Assembly: GCA_002718195.1 (NCBI GenBank)
Contig: PBDU01000006.1
Coordinates: forward strand, 110,929 to 174,928
DNA length: 64,000 nt
From: Methanobacteriota archaeon
GTDB lineage: Archaea > Thermoplasmatota > Poseidoniia > Poseidoniales > Poseidoniaceae
Reading direction: 5' to 3'
Shown: piece after piece, positions 28,801 through 34,931 of the stretch
Layout: every line of letters starts with the position of its first letter
Position numbering within the stretch: position 1 is the first letter of the stretch
The notes under the pieces: generated by a model
The model's input: the letters and a program-made list of their open reading frames with translations, nothing else
What the model was told of the DNA's origin: nothing
The model's database searches: none
Program-made: the position numbers and the translations under genes

Positions 28801-30439
28801 GTCCGGATTGAAGTCTGACGTTGACAACGATGATTCTGACCTGTACTGGGTAATGTCTCCGACAATCGACCCTGTAACAAACAGACCATACTGTACTTCT
28901 AACAACTACTTCTCCTACACAATCTCTGGAGATACTCTAACTCTGGACCTAGTTCCAAACGCTGCAACAAATGCACCTGCGTATGAGATAGACTACAACC
29001 AAAACGGTGGTGTAAACCAAGAGAAGCCAAGTGGAAAGAACTTCTGTGAAATGGATCTCTTCCTATACGACAGCACAGAGGCACCTGCAGGACACGCATA
29101 TGACCTGTACGGAGCTGAATATGTCCAAGGAAGCGATGTACACACAGTCGAGATTACTGTAGAGAACGTTGATGAGCAAATCCCAGACTTCGCAATTGTT
29201 GATGAGTCTGGATTCAACTTCAACGGCGTTACAAACGTCATGACAGGAACATGGGTCCCAACAACTGTTTCCATCGAAGCAGGTGGTGACGAGGGTCCAT
29301 ACAACAACGAACAAATGCTGAAGATTTCCTTCTTTGCAGACGGTAGCACAGAGGCTCCAAGAGACCCAATCTACGTAGCTGCACCAGCATTCGGTGAGAC
29401 CATTGACATAGACAGTGAAGTCTTCATCACCTCCACATCATCTATTGTGTGGGTTGAAGTTGACGCATTGACCTGTGTTGGTGAATCCTGTGACATGACT
29501 CTACCAGTCGATCAAAGATTCTTCATGGACAACGACGCACACGGTGCAACAACTCTACCTAACAGTATCAACTACTGGGTAGAGCCTGGTGCATACGGTG
29601 ACTCTTCTGAAAGAAGACCGTTCCTAGAAGACAAAGACTGGTGTAACAACGTAATGTACAGCACACAAGTTGCTTCAATCAACGTTTGTGACGCTGCTGA
29701 GAGAGGACGTGGAGAATTCCCAGTAACTGAGCAGAACCTGCCAGATGTTGTATCCGTTATCGGTGCAGCTGGTGTTCCGTCCTTCGCTCCAAGCATCGTT
29801 GCAGTCGCACTTGCTGGCTTCCTAATCAGCGCACTTGCTCTAGCAGGACGCAGAGATGAAGAAGACGAGGAAGTTGTTGAAGAAACAATTGTCGATGATG
29901 AAACTGCGGTGAGCCCAGTTATCGCTACCATCCTAATGGTTGCGATCACTGTTGTTCTATCCGGTGTTATCTACGTCTGGGCAAGTTCTCTTGCTGACAC
30001 AGATGTAAAGGGTGTTCCAAGAATCACCTTTGAAATCGAAACCGTCGACGGATTCGAAGCAGATGACGGACACTGGAAGATTTCAGTTCAACAAACTGAA
30101 GTTGAACTAGCAACACAGGCAGTTATCGTCAAGTTGTTCTATCAAGACGCAACAGGAACTCTTCAAGTTGATGAGTACAACCTAGCAAACCCAGAAGGTG
30201 TCTACGGATTCAACCCTGCGAACAGTGATTCTCAGGTTTCATTCGTTGATTCCGTCAACAGAGTAGGCGACCAAGCCCAATCAACTTTCAACGTTGGTGA
30301 CGTCATATACGTTAGGACTCACCTAAGCGATGGAACGCCATTGGATGATGTAACAATCACGATCTCCTACTCTCCTGAGGTAGGCGATGGTGCTCAATTG
30401 AGAACCTACGATGGCTTGTCTTACGATAAGTTGGCTTGA
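16877..30439 (+). CDS. Giant beta-helix surface protein with C-terminal pilin-type segment, 4520 aa
   Basis: One unbroken frame encodes a secreted protein. An N-terminal hydrophobic signal (about 13-30) is followed by a DNRLRE-like domain (about 330-550) and mixed beta domains. Several right-handed parallel beta-helix regions then follow (about 1290-1700, 1880-2110, 2395-2575 and 2795-3035), marked by repeated N-N-x-x-x-N and I-x-N-x-x-I patterns. A Tyr-rich segment lies at about 2219-2338. A PPC-like domain (about 3045-3140), a CBM9-like domain starting SIDGDDSDW (about 3415-3590) and cadherin/tandem Ig-like domains (about 3680-4020) come next. A first membrane helix (about 4302-4324) leads to an acidic linker, then ETAVSPVIATILMVAIT (about 4342-4358), which is the archaeal type IV pilin N-terminal motif, then a 145-residue domain. 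Likely an adhesin or matrix protein. Confidence 0.88.
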   Translation: MLGTNNVKANATIGGIAIAVLLTVLMAMSPMTGLVDNQTETAEFVEINETEDEDFFALPDTIEKTEYELDASRELIGARDSTSKTFVNEDGDFVAVHSSEPLHYMSDEGSWEDIDLNIKATSFGWAVSENVFETRFASEVANGVAVQPNQWVDPVVTGINPMLVTIDESGTAVQPFAVPASNAEVAVGGNTIRYPLAEGFDIDYTVETFQVKQDLVIRERPTLEPNAAWFGLTESLRLPAGYALYHGEVLLTEEITQTQDALQIRNIETGELYAEIPAPVVMEEGKEPYHATFFVSAMGTQVFLTTAVEADWLMSEDRVFPLALDPSIKVTSGAGGYCYVYYNYCYSSTSRYLYRSGSSVYYLPWSKYTFSSSSALPSGATISEVAFKQYYTYHSGSTNAGRQVTILESCGQDVRYNWGVTSRSCSGSLSSSYLTSNYGGTAARSLTSSIWNSVQGGSFGGGTGWKTTTLCSSSGTACSSTTGAHNYILNAQSNNGVVGVGAKLTSSSYVYSYATGSGSNNMYIQITYTGGTDADAPVADFVPYTGITSYMEGERTFFMKLSDMSGIDTTSGNEPTLYYRLNNASTWTSQAATTLGTCGTSDTDCKFKATTTSISAGDYVEYYWKYRDLNQGSNGANVGYEPALTSGQTTPTPYYFAVEDVVDAGNAKKMTILTTDVHAGSAFNPSGYMDRQITYFDNSHEYVFEFDTSNCGTGSAACWYTSSYYFYNNWKVKWLTGTSTSGTTGSGTVSGNNDLLLADDGYLTLTADDGPGQNLIFVYDSTANDFAMVGLGTQTGIEEPLSGGSSATQASTYGYTKAFRFQVPGDITGEFANIEFNASNSGAANWVCTGSNGWTLFIRSSSSSPSCSSGYYYIYSTYYKWNGFAIASGYYGRMASTGDVTYNVAKVAPEPDTYAPTITHTALADSYSPDRTVTATIVDDGVPPTGLNVSTTAGVGPTLYYRVNSGSWTSLVMDPAGSATRADCATAGCDWQADIENLETNDQVEYYMTAEDVSTTQINDVTSSTNTFEVGDPNKVFIVEWHDMGYTSTYLCTYQAVFYDVTNEFEFKYDTGCQMYYDYSAVGYMDTTRTKGETFHKGSGYAAGAMTIPSNYRVHTSATSYGHETFDLGMTSITNYDTAISGSSNGRPYGYYCASSYYWNTYKSSCNANIDLPDDFVFEYFGTEYNGTDSNDRVQIGRQGYMYFIDSGSTALQRGVTTWSSNMPNLPYSGNSAARPGTIAPWWGYYSSYYCYDNTNIDCSVRYRTMPFNGKGTDVDSDITNPTSWDLVDSPIRINPSNDYLSVSADLTIEAGVVVQVAAGKGISFDGTCDSMTINGNESAHVMFEGQNGADWKGIAFTAACAAAGGTDDRHTFSYVDFYNTSDAAIAAGSRHGSNPSATDNVGNFTMTEVTFTNVANAIQHGSGDNTGFDLTSVSVSGADDSCLDMPDGATLTAFDLELENCNTNGGSADGAIKFGDGGNLMIENSTIDDAYGNVINFVTAADDIHISNLSVTNSFTSTQTGGAIMTGGANAGSDMYVYNMDVGSGYTDGISSEATDSFMLEMVDLGSGDITYLPGGSTSSANGPSGDMAILDDVTSGDITLARTAPGTFELITAGDVKLSGNAPVSDQVRLRSLNVGSIMVDGCGWSVGVETFSADDLSSSCSSSAAPNTLIVKDGSIAHADSTTNAVYARNSHVTLGVVDISSSDISSTNGNYVAKASTNADIVLIDVDYNNVDCSDRSTASCTVDVSSSAEVWYGGIAQVGLYRMALVNGVSTQVFKAGHNVVATVIDSNTGNELFSVGTHITDSAGIAEVWVISEDESGNTYSDHHLRAYGAAGQNTTTAASSWYPSGGFGVGDSIDLLLEPAPMAFDQPNMDCNWLATNQTTSGMYNPGLDAYVWDSTPMTMSADLTLDGCHIALMGSVLTVQASATNTPVLTLSNGGALTLNVSSDTGAAGTLQASTSTYPLTIAVTGGDLTVDGGTVRDLAQDSATNSALYIPSGSSLSMSNSGTIYGASASADDMATVKVDGGSLEIIDSSIVNTGQTGTALHVESSGATIQNIAVSNAAVGIQSYNAAPQVDGFTSTNNDVGVNVYGGMSLPTIYRSTQLSGQSTGWTTYAIDLSTFLGTGDYLQVGANSIYGGGNAHPTYNYFTSKYYFITDRYNIEYEDDNGNSWNITSSSDLGYYPYGETSAAGVHSSDDPASGVGDVATYAGGSGGAPSWHCNYYGYSYGPNYQYGFEGYFYYFYYYWLGSGVSYPAYYYTPDEFGFGWEDIPGVTPTGSYSYYPYHYWGAYSPSSQFSGIYQPPEGYAGLFGYYNVCYDYAYSYYMSSGEGARLTYPIVDISASNISKVTLYMDVLHKGADNYQDRYEFVARAGNDPSDLGDYARESGTPLFKDGTINGADTGIELGGNFAAASFEDITVNSPNDAGMDIVGGVMASVDDMTVNGGNYGVLVSSGASGQVDITNVDLDGQALAGVYYTKDLGGDFTGVVQNSAGPAFKYGTNTKDPVTMSSMTISSNNVGIEAGGSGEFTLTDVTMANTNDIQITGSSTMDFIEGTVDTATVTATGTGVFNRMRLVDITITADGSAIDGTNVVLRSTEGDITGMATTDSNGLAADLTFTTQVVDNSGLTTKDLTGYEAITTAEVEYYRNSNSDNKADFRYAFETLSLSDTSGNAESVALTDRFTSRVCYTFSSASYQMVARCLSGISTGGSRDFSDGNGGTLKEYGYYRAASGTDLQGETVMLDAPFIYLGSGSHDWNQSTFIATAAYTFYGNMRVYSSANADVDLYMHDSEMVATATNEDDNTLFGIQLGYEFYSMDYDIDNSVINGIATIIGSVGYGYYSDYELEHFSITNSEISHYKGYTQLTGAIQDTDICIQLEGGDGGLIDNNTFNNCAAGIILDRSRYYYSHSPSEYGADNVTISNNTFNNGRQVIWFNQNSYAEDAVVENNVINGGNIGILLWDDKTERATIDNNEITANYGLYLRAEGWTASNNIITGTGEGSSGIYTYGGNGEVIGNTVIDAHDGIVIEGPVAVSSGSVTNLCSIAGNSYSYQDSCSFTFNGGATLYIDVATDNWGSETSLEITKPDGSKDTWSRYSFSSNTEYSPFTSYTAAGNYTITVFDSYGDGGPDIDAYYSSSGALTGMVVSDNTVGLSSGEYAPNAQGFSFEACSGTFIDSDNNTVTLSDNAMITDGCDVQDAHSVLTGTGLSASTGLWSDAGDNVNLDGTDISGFATGLYIDGGALNMIGDASVAGSDYGVEAENAAVTAIGASVDGGTTGTGLSMVDGAYSWIYPLDAAGLVGVYAENTEFRWDGGVSTATTALHAVEAMGKVENLTWTSSTTQINAGTNAYVTSIGNTVDPSALVVDSTARIDEANLLDADVNHLGEEPTQGVGVLIQTTDMSHAAYVSPNFQPDIMSIDGDDSDWTGTLELSPADDVAPGMMSGDGTNDFMTTYIEGDDLYIALTGEDFANSDALIYMDVTSGGSSTGYDYGGSGAHSLPFDADFLLWADDDSSYDLYAYGFLGWGVTSLSGDSVDADMSTSFAEFQIPFSRMGGMPSEVRIIAIVQGESSATVSTVHPTQTIDSASSTQTFSDYLTVELGADNLDDGVLTDEVLIYRSFLGSNSPSDGKVYDVTVKHSATCGGADWAVYEDVDMSGNQDISIDILRACPTLSDDLDDVDSTEDAASTVIDLNPLASDEQDLAADLVWSVVEGATTTVYSSSLLPADGLVEWDLTGQTFTVTPVADQFGSVEFTLTVTDSNGLSVDRNIDFTIAGVNDAPEICYRPQGGEVCESTIVLYGNAANPNLIPEDQLQDGASPNDVVLSTVANQGNSAVNLIKDMSNENDPQVQTYTWDVSVEENCPLFTATVDSNTNLHFVGLSGRDFHAGGSCDITMSLTDDGAENTDANDEVITVYVVPENDAPEIVNQWDSNAGETITWASNGTTVENYAGEWGIRVLEDTEDSDALTFDLSGLKSDVDNDDSDLYWVMSPTIDPVTNRPYCTSNNYFSYTISGDTLTLDLVPNAATNAPAYEIDYNQNGGVNQEKPSGKNFCEMDLFLYDSTEAPAGHAYDLYGAEYVQGSDVHTVEITVENVDEQIPDFAIVDESGFNFNGVTNVMTGTWVPTTVSIEAGGDEGPYNNEQMLKISFFADGSTEAPRDPIYVAAPAFGETIDIDSEVFITSTSSIVWVEVDALTCVGESCDMTLPVDQRFFMDNDAHGATTLPNSINYWVEPGAYGDSSERRPFLEDKDWCNNVMYSTQVASINVCDAAERGRGEFPVTEQNLPDVVSVIGAAGVPSFAPSIVAVALAGFLISALALAGRRDEEDEEVVEETIVDDETAVSPVIATILMVAITVVLSGVIYVWASSLADTDVKGVPRITFEIETVDGFEADDGHWKISVQQTEVELATQAVIVKLFYQDATGTLQVDEYNLANPEGVYGFNPANSDSQVSFVDSVNRVGDQAQSTFNVGDVIYVRTHLSDGTPLDDVTITISYSPEVGDGAQLRTYDGLSYDKLA

Positions 30440-30478
30440 AGTTGATTATCAACTAGAGTTGGTTTAGAAGACAGATAA

Positions 30479-30494
30479 CAGTACCTCGGTACTG
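30479..30494. repeat. Near-perfect palindrome after the giant gene
   Basis: CAGTACC-TC-GGTACTG forms a 7-bp stem, 40 bp after the giant gene's stop and 16 bp before a larger hairpin. It may form part of the transcript end. Confidence 0.4.
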
Positions 30495-30509
30495 AGAATA
30501 CCCCGAACG

Positions 30510-30537
30510 TGGGGGTCTCCTGAAAGGGAGGCCCCCA
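30510..30537 (+). terminator. G+C-rich hairpin terminator of the giant gene
   Basis: TGGGGGTCTCC / GGGAGGCCCCCA pairs over about 11 positions with one G-T pair and a short loop. It is followed by T-rich DNA (CCCTTTTTTCTTTCTTT, 30549-30565). It resembles the terminator after the 1044-aa gene in form and position. Confidence 0.7.
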
Positions 30538-30617
30538 TCTTTCGGAAACCCTTTTTTCTTTCTTTAGTGCTAATTTGTAATGCACATTCTTTTTTACTCA
30601 TTCAGCTTGCTTTGTTT

Positions 30618-31334
30618 ATGTCTAGTATCAAATTGAACGTCCAGGCTGATGACGGAATAAAGAAATTCCCTGGACTACCTAGCGGAATTAAATGCGTTGT
30701 ATTCGATTGCGATGGCGTTTTGGTAGATGCCATCAGCTCATGGAGAACTCTTCATGATTATTTTGGAACTGATAATTCTGAGAACCTTAGAAGGTTTATC
30801 GCTGGAGAATTTTCTGACGTAGAATTCATGAGATCTGACATTAAATTATGGAAAGCCAAGAAAGACCCAATACATAGAGATGAATTATTCAGAGCATATT
30901 CAGGTTCAAAACTCATGGATGGGGCACGTGAATTGGTTTCTTGGTTGAAGGATAATGGTTGCTTTGTGGCAATAGTATCAGCAGGTGTGGATTTATTTGT
31001 AGGCTCGATTGCTTCTATGCTTGGTGCTGATGATTGGGTGGCTAACGGATTTATTTTTGATGAAGATGGATATCTAACCGACGAAGGAAATTGTAGACTC
31101 CATGCAACTGGGAAAGGTGAAATCATAGAAAAATTATGCCAGCAACACGGTTTTGAGGGTAAGGAAGTTATTTCAGTGGGAGATTCAGAAATGGACTTAT
31201 CCATGTGGATTAAAGATTCTAAATTTATTGGCTTCAACCCCACCCGGGAGAGCTCAAAACAAGCTTTCCAAGATGCAGGCGTACCTGTGATAAATATCCG
31301 AAATTGTTTGGAAATCAAGAAATTCTTAGATTAA
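30618..31334 (+). CDS. HAD-family phosphatase, phosphoserine phosphatase-like
   Basis: A cytoplasmic haloacid-dehalogenase phosphatase. Motif I is FDCDGVLVD near residues 28-36, with the nucleophile Asp followed by the general acid Asp. Motif II is the serine in IVSAGVD, the lysine is in TGKGEII, and motif IV is SVGDSEMD. The order and cap insertion match SerB-type enzymes, so the last step of serine synthesis is the best guess, but other small phosphomonoesters are possible. ATG 30618 is chosen over an upstream start at 30567, which would add an unlikely hydrophobic leader. The stop lies one base from the convergent polymerase subunit stop. Confidence 0.8.
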   Translation: MSSIKLNVQADDGIKKFPGLPSGIKCVVFDCDGVLVDAISSWRTLHDYFGTDNSENLRRFIAGEFSDVEFMRSDIKLWKAKKDPIHRDELFRAYSGSKLMDGARELVSWLKDNGCFVAIVSAGVDLFVGSIASMLGADDWVANGFIFDEDGYLTDEGNCRLHATGKGEIIEKLCQQHGFEGKEVISVGDSEMDLSMWIKDSKFIGFNPTRESSKQAFQDAGVPVINIRNCLEIKKFLD

Positions 31335-31335
31335 T

Positions 31336-32931
31336 TCAAGCGAACGGAATCGAAGTACTAGCATGGGTTTGCAAGTTTATTACAGTCAGCATGCATGGCT
31401 TTGGTTGGAAACCAAGCATTCTTTGATAACTCGTTTGATCTTGCCAGGTGGAAGAACATACCAAAGTAGTGCCCTTGAAGTCAATACACTCATGTCCGTG
31501 TACGTGCCCTGTAACAAAAATGTCAGGTACTTCTCTGATAACCAATCCATCCTCAGGTTCAGGTGATAATGGAGTTTTACCTCCCCATTGAGGTGCTAAA
31601 TGTCTTCTTCGAAGCATGTTTCTCATAGCTTCAACTGGCTCGGAGTAAGTGACCGTTTTCAAACCAGCAACAAAATCATCTATGGATTTTCCATGATAGG
31701 ACAATAGTCTTACTCCATGTAAAGAGAAATCGCAGGGATTACCGACGAACTTCGTTGCATTATAATCAGCTTGAATGTCCTTGGCAAAAGTTGGCTGAGG
31801 TTCAGCGGGTCTGACTGCATCGTGATTTCCAGGAAGCATAACGCATTCTACCCATTCTGGAAGCAACTCCAATAATTTGGCGAATTCAGAATATTGATTG
31901 AATAAATCAGGAATTGACAATTCCTTGTCTTGTCCTGGATAGATTCCCACTCCATCTACGCAATCACCACTCAAAATTAGGTATTTTATCGTCTTAGCAA
32001 GAGGGTCTTGGTTGAACCATCTCATCATTTTATGCCATTGTGCTTCAAGGAAGGTTTTGGAACCAACATGTATGTCGGATAAGAAAGCGACACTGACTCC
32101 ATAAGGAGATGATTTCTTTTGGTGCTTGGGTTGCATCGGGAAATGAAGATCAGAGACATAAAACAAATTGCCGTCATTTGAAAATGAACCACTGATTCCA
32201 ATTACATCATCTGGCATTAATCCTGCCTCGATAACTTGTGCATGCTCTTTATCATAGTCATCACCCTTTGGTTTTGTAAGCAAGCAGTTGGCTAATTCAC
32301 CAGTTTCGTCTTCAATTCCAAACATCAGATGTCCATTTTTCGTATATCTTGGCTCGTTTACAAGACCAACTGCTACGGCAATATTTTCATAGCCTTTGAA
32401 GCGATTTTTTTCTCTTAATAACTGTCCAATCTCTTGAGGTCTTCGAGGTATGTTCGAGTTCGTAACGATAAGTTTCCTTAGTTGTTCCAATCTTGAAGAA
32501 AAACATGAGTTTATGTCTGACATTTTCCCCTCTGTCACACTGTTTCCTGTGATGTCAAAATGGACCTTGATATCAACTTCAACGCCGGCAGCCAGATCCG
32601 GGAAATCATATACAGACCAATCTGGAAGATTATTTCTAAATTCGACATCCTCAGGTAAACTCTCTAGTACAGGGGCTATAGTTCGTCCAATCTGTTTATC
32701 AGCAGTTTCACTAATGACCTCGGCTATACTGGTTTTTGATTCAAGATATGCAGAGTTTAATTTCGAATATGATTCTAAAGTGAGTAAACCAGGTTTCAAT
32801 CCGATTTTTGCTGCATGAGATAGTAGTTGTAATGGATCTTCGTGATTCATTAGAATCTCTTTAACATCTGCCTTGGGAATCAACTTATTGGCCCGCAAAA
32901 TTGGCGCTAACTCTAACCAACTCAGCGCCAT
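31336..32931 (-). CDS. polB: DNA polymerase D small subunit DP1
   Basis: This is the exonuclease subunit of the archaeal replicative family-D polymerase. The N-terminal helical region (1-100) is followed by a linker, an OB-fold domain (about 180-265) and a calcineurin-like phosphoesterase domain (about 280-520). Metal ligands are in SDIHVG (286-288 D-I-H), LSGDCVDG, LPGNHDA and VTGHVHGHE, so the 3'-5' exonuclease centre is intact. ATG 32931 gives 531 residues; a longer GTG start at 32955 is possible. Its partner DP2 is not in the window. The protein is known only in archaea (not Crenarchaeota), which helps place the organism. Confidence 0.93.
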   Translation of the reverse strand: MALSWLELAPILRANKLIPKADVKEILMNHEDPLQLLSHAAKIGLKPGLLTLESYSKLNSAYLESKTSIAEVISETADKQIGRTIAPVLESLPEDVEFRNNLPDWSVYDFPDLAAGVEVDIKVHFDITGNSVTEGKMSDINSCFSSRLEQLRKLIVTNSNIPRRPQEIGQLLREKNRFKGYENIAVAVGLVNEPRYTKNGHLMFGIEDETGELANCLLTKPKGDDYDKEHAQVIEAGLMPDDVIGISGSFSNDGNLFYVSDLHFPMQPKHQKKSSPYGVSVAFLSDIHVGSKTFLEAQWHKMMRWFNQDPLAKTIKYLILSGDCVDGVGIYPGQDKELSIPDLFNQYSEFAKLLELLPEWVECVMLPGNHDAVRPAEPQPTFAKDIQADYNATKFVGNPCDFSLHGVRLLSYHGKSIDDFVAGLKTVTYSEPVEAMRNMLRRRHLAPQWGGKTPLSPEPEDGLVIREVPDIFVTGHVHGHECIDFKGTTLVCSSTWQDQTSYQRMLGFQPKPCMLTVINLQTHASTSIPFA

Positions 32932-32998
32932 GGTATTTTCTATCAAATACAACACAAAAGGGATTCGGTGAGTTTTGGTTGCAGAGTGAAAATGAAAT

Positions 32999-33709
32999 TT
33001 ACCATTCTACATTATCAGCAAGGTCATCGCCCTTGGAATTTTCAGCGTCTTTTAGCTTCTCAACGATGGTTTCTTCATCTTTCCAATCATCGTCTCCCTG
33101 CCAATCATCATTCTCAACTTTGGCTTGATTTTGTTTTCTCTGACTAAGATATTTTTCTCTTTCAACAATTCTCTCTCTAGAGTGTTCTTCTTCTCTTTTG
33201 TTGATATAAGCGTCTAGATCTCCAATCTTGTCCCAGCAATCCAGTGCAGTTTGTATTGCGAAGTGAACAAAACCAGCCTTATTTTCTGCTCTATTTCCTC
33301 CGAGTTCAGTAGAATTTGCGAAGGTTTTCTCACCTATTGCAACTCCTATGAAAACGGTACCAATCCCTTTCTTTGTGCCATCTGCAGTTGGTCCAGCAAT
33401 TCCTGTAATCGATATAGCAACATCAGAATCAGCATTATTTCTAGCGCCAGCAGCCATTTGTTTTGCTACCATGGCGCTTACTGCACCAACTTTTTGCAAT
33501 GCTTTTTCTTCTACTCCAAGAATTCTCATTTTTGCTTCATTTGAATAAGTGACAAATGACATATTGAACCATTCACTTGCGCCTGCATTGTCCGTCATTA
33601 TGCTGGCAAGCAGTCCACCGGTGCATGATTCAGCAAATGAAATTGTCATGCCTTCCTTCTTCAATCGACGGATAAGTTTAGCAGCATCCGCCCTGACATC
33701 TTGACTCAT
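32999..33709 (-). CDS. CinA C-terminal-type amidohydrolase (PncC-like) with charged extension
   Basis: The first 165 residues match the stand-alone CinA/PncC domain, which in bacteria deamidates nicotinamide mononucleotide to recycle pyridine nucleotides. The signature FAESCTGG (25-32) is present, as are VTYSNEAK, GAVSA and SITGIAGPTADGTKKGIGTV. The last 70 residues are a highly charged extension rich in Glu, Asp and Lys (coiled-coil then DDW repeats) that standard 160-residue PncC lacks. It lies 67 bp upstream of the DP1 start on the same strand, so the two may be co-transcribed. Confidence 0.85.
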   Translation of the reverse strand: MSQDVRADAAKLIRRLKKEGMTISFAESCTGGLLASIMTDNAGASEWFNMSFVTYSNEAKMRILGVEEKALQKVGAVSAMVAKQMAAGARNNADSDVAISITGIAGPTADGTKKGIGTVFIGVAIGEKTFANSTELGGNRAENKAGFVHFAIQTALDCWDKIGDLDAYINKREEEHSRERIVEREKYLSQRKQNQAKVENDDWQGDDDWKDEETIVEKLKDAENSKGDDLADNVEW

Positions 33710-33745
33710 ACAACATTTCGAATCATGAATTAGTTTTGAGTCTAA

Positions 33746-33799
33746 CTCCTAACATGTTGATTTAATCGATGGAATTGTTTAGAGCATGTCAGTTAGGAG
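33746..33799. repeat. Inverted repeat between cinA-like gene and tRNA-Val
   Basis: 8-bp arms CTCCTAAC (33746-33753) and GTTAGGAG (33792-33799) face each other across 38 bases. CATG lies next to each arm. The spacer holds the promoters of both the cinA-like gene and tRNA-Val, so this may be a regulatory site or chance. Confidence 0.3.
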
Positions 33800-33838
33800 A
33801 ATGGATTAATTCAAGAAGGTGATGATTCACGGAAGGCT

Positions 33839-33911
33839 GGGTCTGTGGTCTAGGGGTTATGACACCGCCCTTACAAGGCGTTGATCGAGGGTTCGATTCC
33901 CTCCAGACCCA
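33839..33911 (+). tRNA. tRNA-Val (anticodon TAC)
   Basis: A cloverleaf is formed with acceptor GGGTCTG/CAGACCC, D arm GTCTAGGGGTTATGAC, anticodon loop CTTACAA (anticodon TAC), T arm GAGGG-TTCGATT-CCCTC and discriminator A. The 27-43 pair is a C-T mismatch. No CCA and no intron. The stop codon of the convergent gene begins at the next base. Confidence 0.93.
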
Positions 33912-34892
33912 CTATCTCTTTTCAAATGGCCAAAAACCATGCGTCGGGTTGATTTTTCTAATATATTCCATACCAGAGTCATTTGTCTTGCCCGAATTAA
34001 TCACAGGTGCTCTCATCACATCTATTGCCTCGTTCATCAAGCCTCTTTCTACAATTGATTCTTCGCTCGAATCTAGATTTGTATCATTCCTGTGTAGTAA
34101 ACTGTAGAATATTCGCATATTCGTGTCATATTTTCTGCTAAATACTGCCACATCATCCAAGAATAAGTTTTCATGCAACCATAATTTAGATTCCAACAAT
34201 AATTTATCCCAAATTTTTAGGCACCTATCCTCGTTTCCTTCAACTAGAATGTTAAATTCTCCTTGCAAGAATGGCAACGTTCCGGTAATTTTTCCAGGAA
34301 TTTCGAAATTAATTAATTTCAAATTGTTGGAGATTTCTTCTGACTTATGGATAATAATTCTCCTCTGATCTATGACTAAATCACTTGGTCGGATTGGATT
34401 TTCTGTATTTTTGATTTCATTATTTTTAATTAATTTAGAGAAGATTTCGTGATCTTGATGCGCATTAAAGGGCGTGGTCCCCCTCACTTGTACTCGCTCT
34501 CTAAGTTCGTGCTCAACCGCAACCTTACAAGCCAATAGTACAGTTTGAAGTAATTCTGAATGGGAAAGGTTTGGCTCTATTCTCCACCTCCTTCCATATA
34601 CAATTTCCAACTCGTCATGTCTTTGATAATTATCAGGTCCTAATATTCCAATTACAATATTAGGAACGTCTGAATCTTCAACAAGTAGAACAAGAGGCTC
34701 TGGTAACTGAATTCTCGAACAGAACTCCTGCACCTCTTTTTCCCTGAGGTTGTAAGCAATGAATTGTGCAGGTGTTCCCAATGAAATATTATCTAATTGG
34801 ATAATTGGAGAGTGCTCAATAGGTTGACTACCCTTTGGGATGAAGGAGAGTTTTTGCAACGCAGATTTTCTAGTGGAGAAATCGCTTTGCAT
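33912..34892 (-). CDS. Hypothetical protein, 326 aa
   Basis: I do not recognise it. It is a soluble protein without signal or membrane segments. An N-terminal beta-rich part contains EPLVLLVEDSDVPNIVIGIL. A central helical part contains LLQTVLLACKVAVEHELRER followed by RGTTPFNAHQDHE. The C-terminal part holds FEIPGKITGTLPFLQGEF and a Trp-rich helix region. The start has a TTTATA box about 26 bp upstream and no ribosome site, so the transcript is probably leaderless. Its stop abuts tRNA-Val. The composition resembles neighbouring genes. Confidence 0.65.
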   Translation of the reverse strand: MQSDFSTRKSALQKLSFIPKGSQPIEHSPIIQLDNISLGTPAQFIAYNLREKEVQEFCSRIQLPEPLVLLVEDSDVPNIVIGILGPDNYQRHDELEIVYGRRWRIEPNLSHSELLQTVLLACKVAVEHELRERVQVRGTTPFNAHQDHEIFSKLIKNNEIKNTENPIRPSDLVIDQRRIIIHKSEEISNNLKLINFEIPGKITGTLPFLQGEFNILVEGNEDRCLKIWDKLLLESKLWLHENLFLDDVAVFSRKYDTNMRIFYSLLHRNDTNLDSSEESIVERGLMNEAIDVMRAPVINSGKTNDSGMEYIRKINPTHGFWPFEKR

Positions 34893-34931
34893 GTCTATAA
34901 CTAAGTTGAAAATGGTATAAACACATGTATT

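Noticed and set aside
17000..30400. Many antisense and alternative frames of 60-160 codons inside the giant gene
   Set aside because: They follow from the Ser/Thr/Asn-rich codon composition. None has a ribosome site, promoter or recognisable product.
33839..34892. tRNA-Val as an integration site for a mobile element, because the next gene abuts it
   Set aside because: No integrase, repeated tRNA 3' end or change in composition was found.
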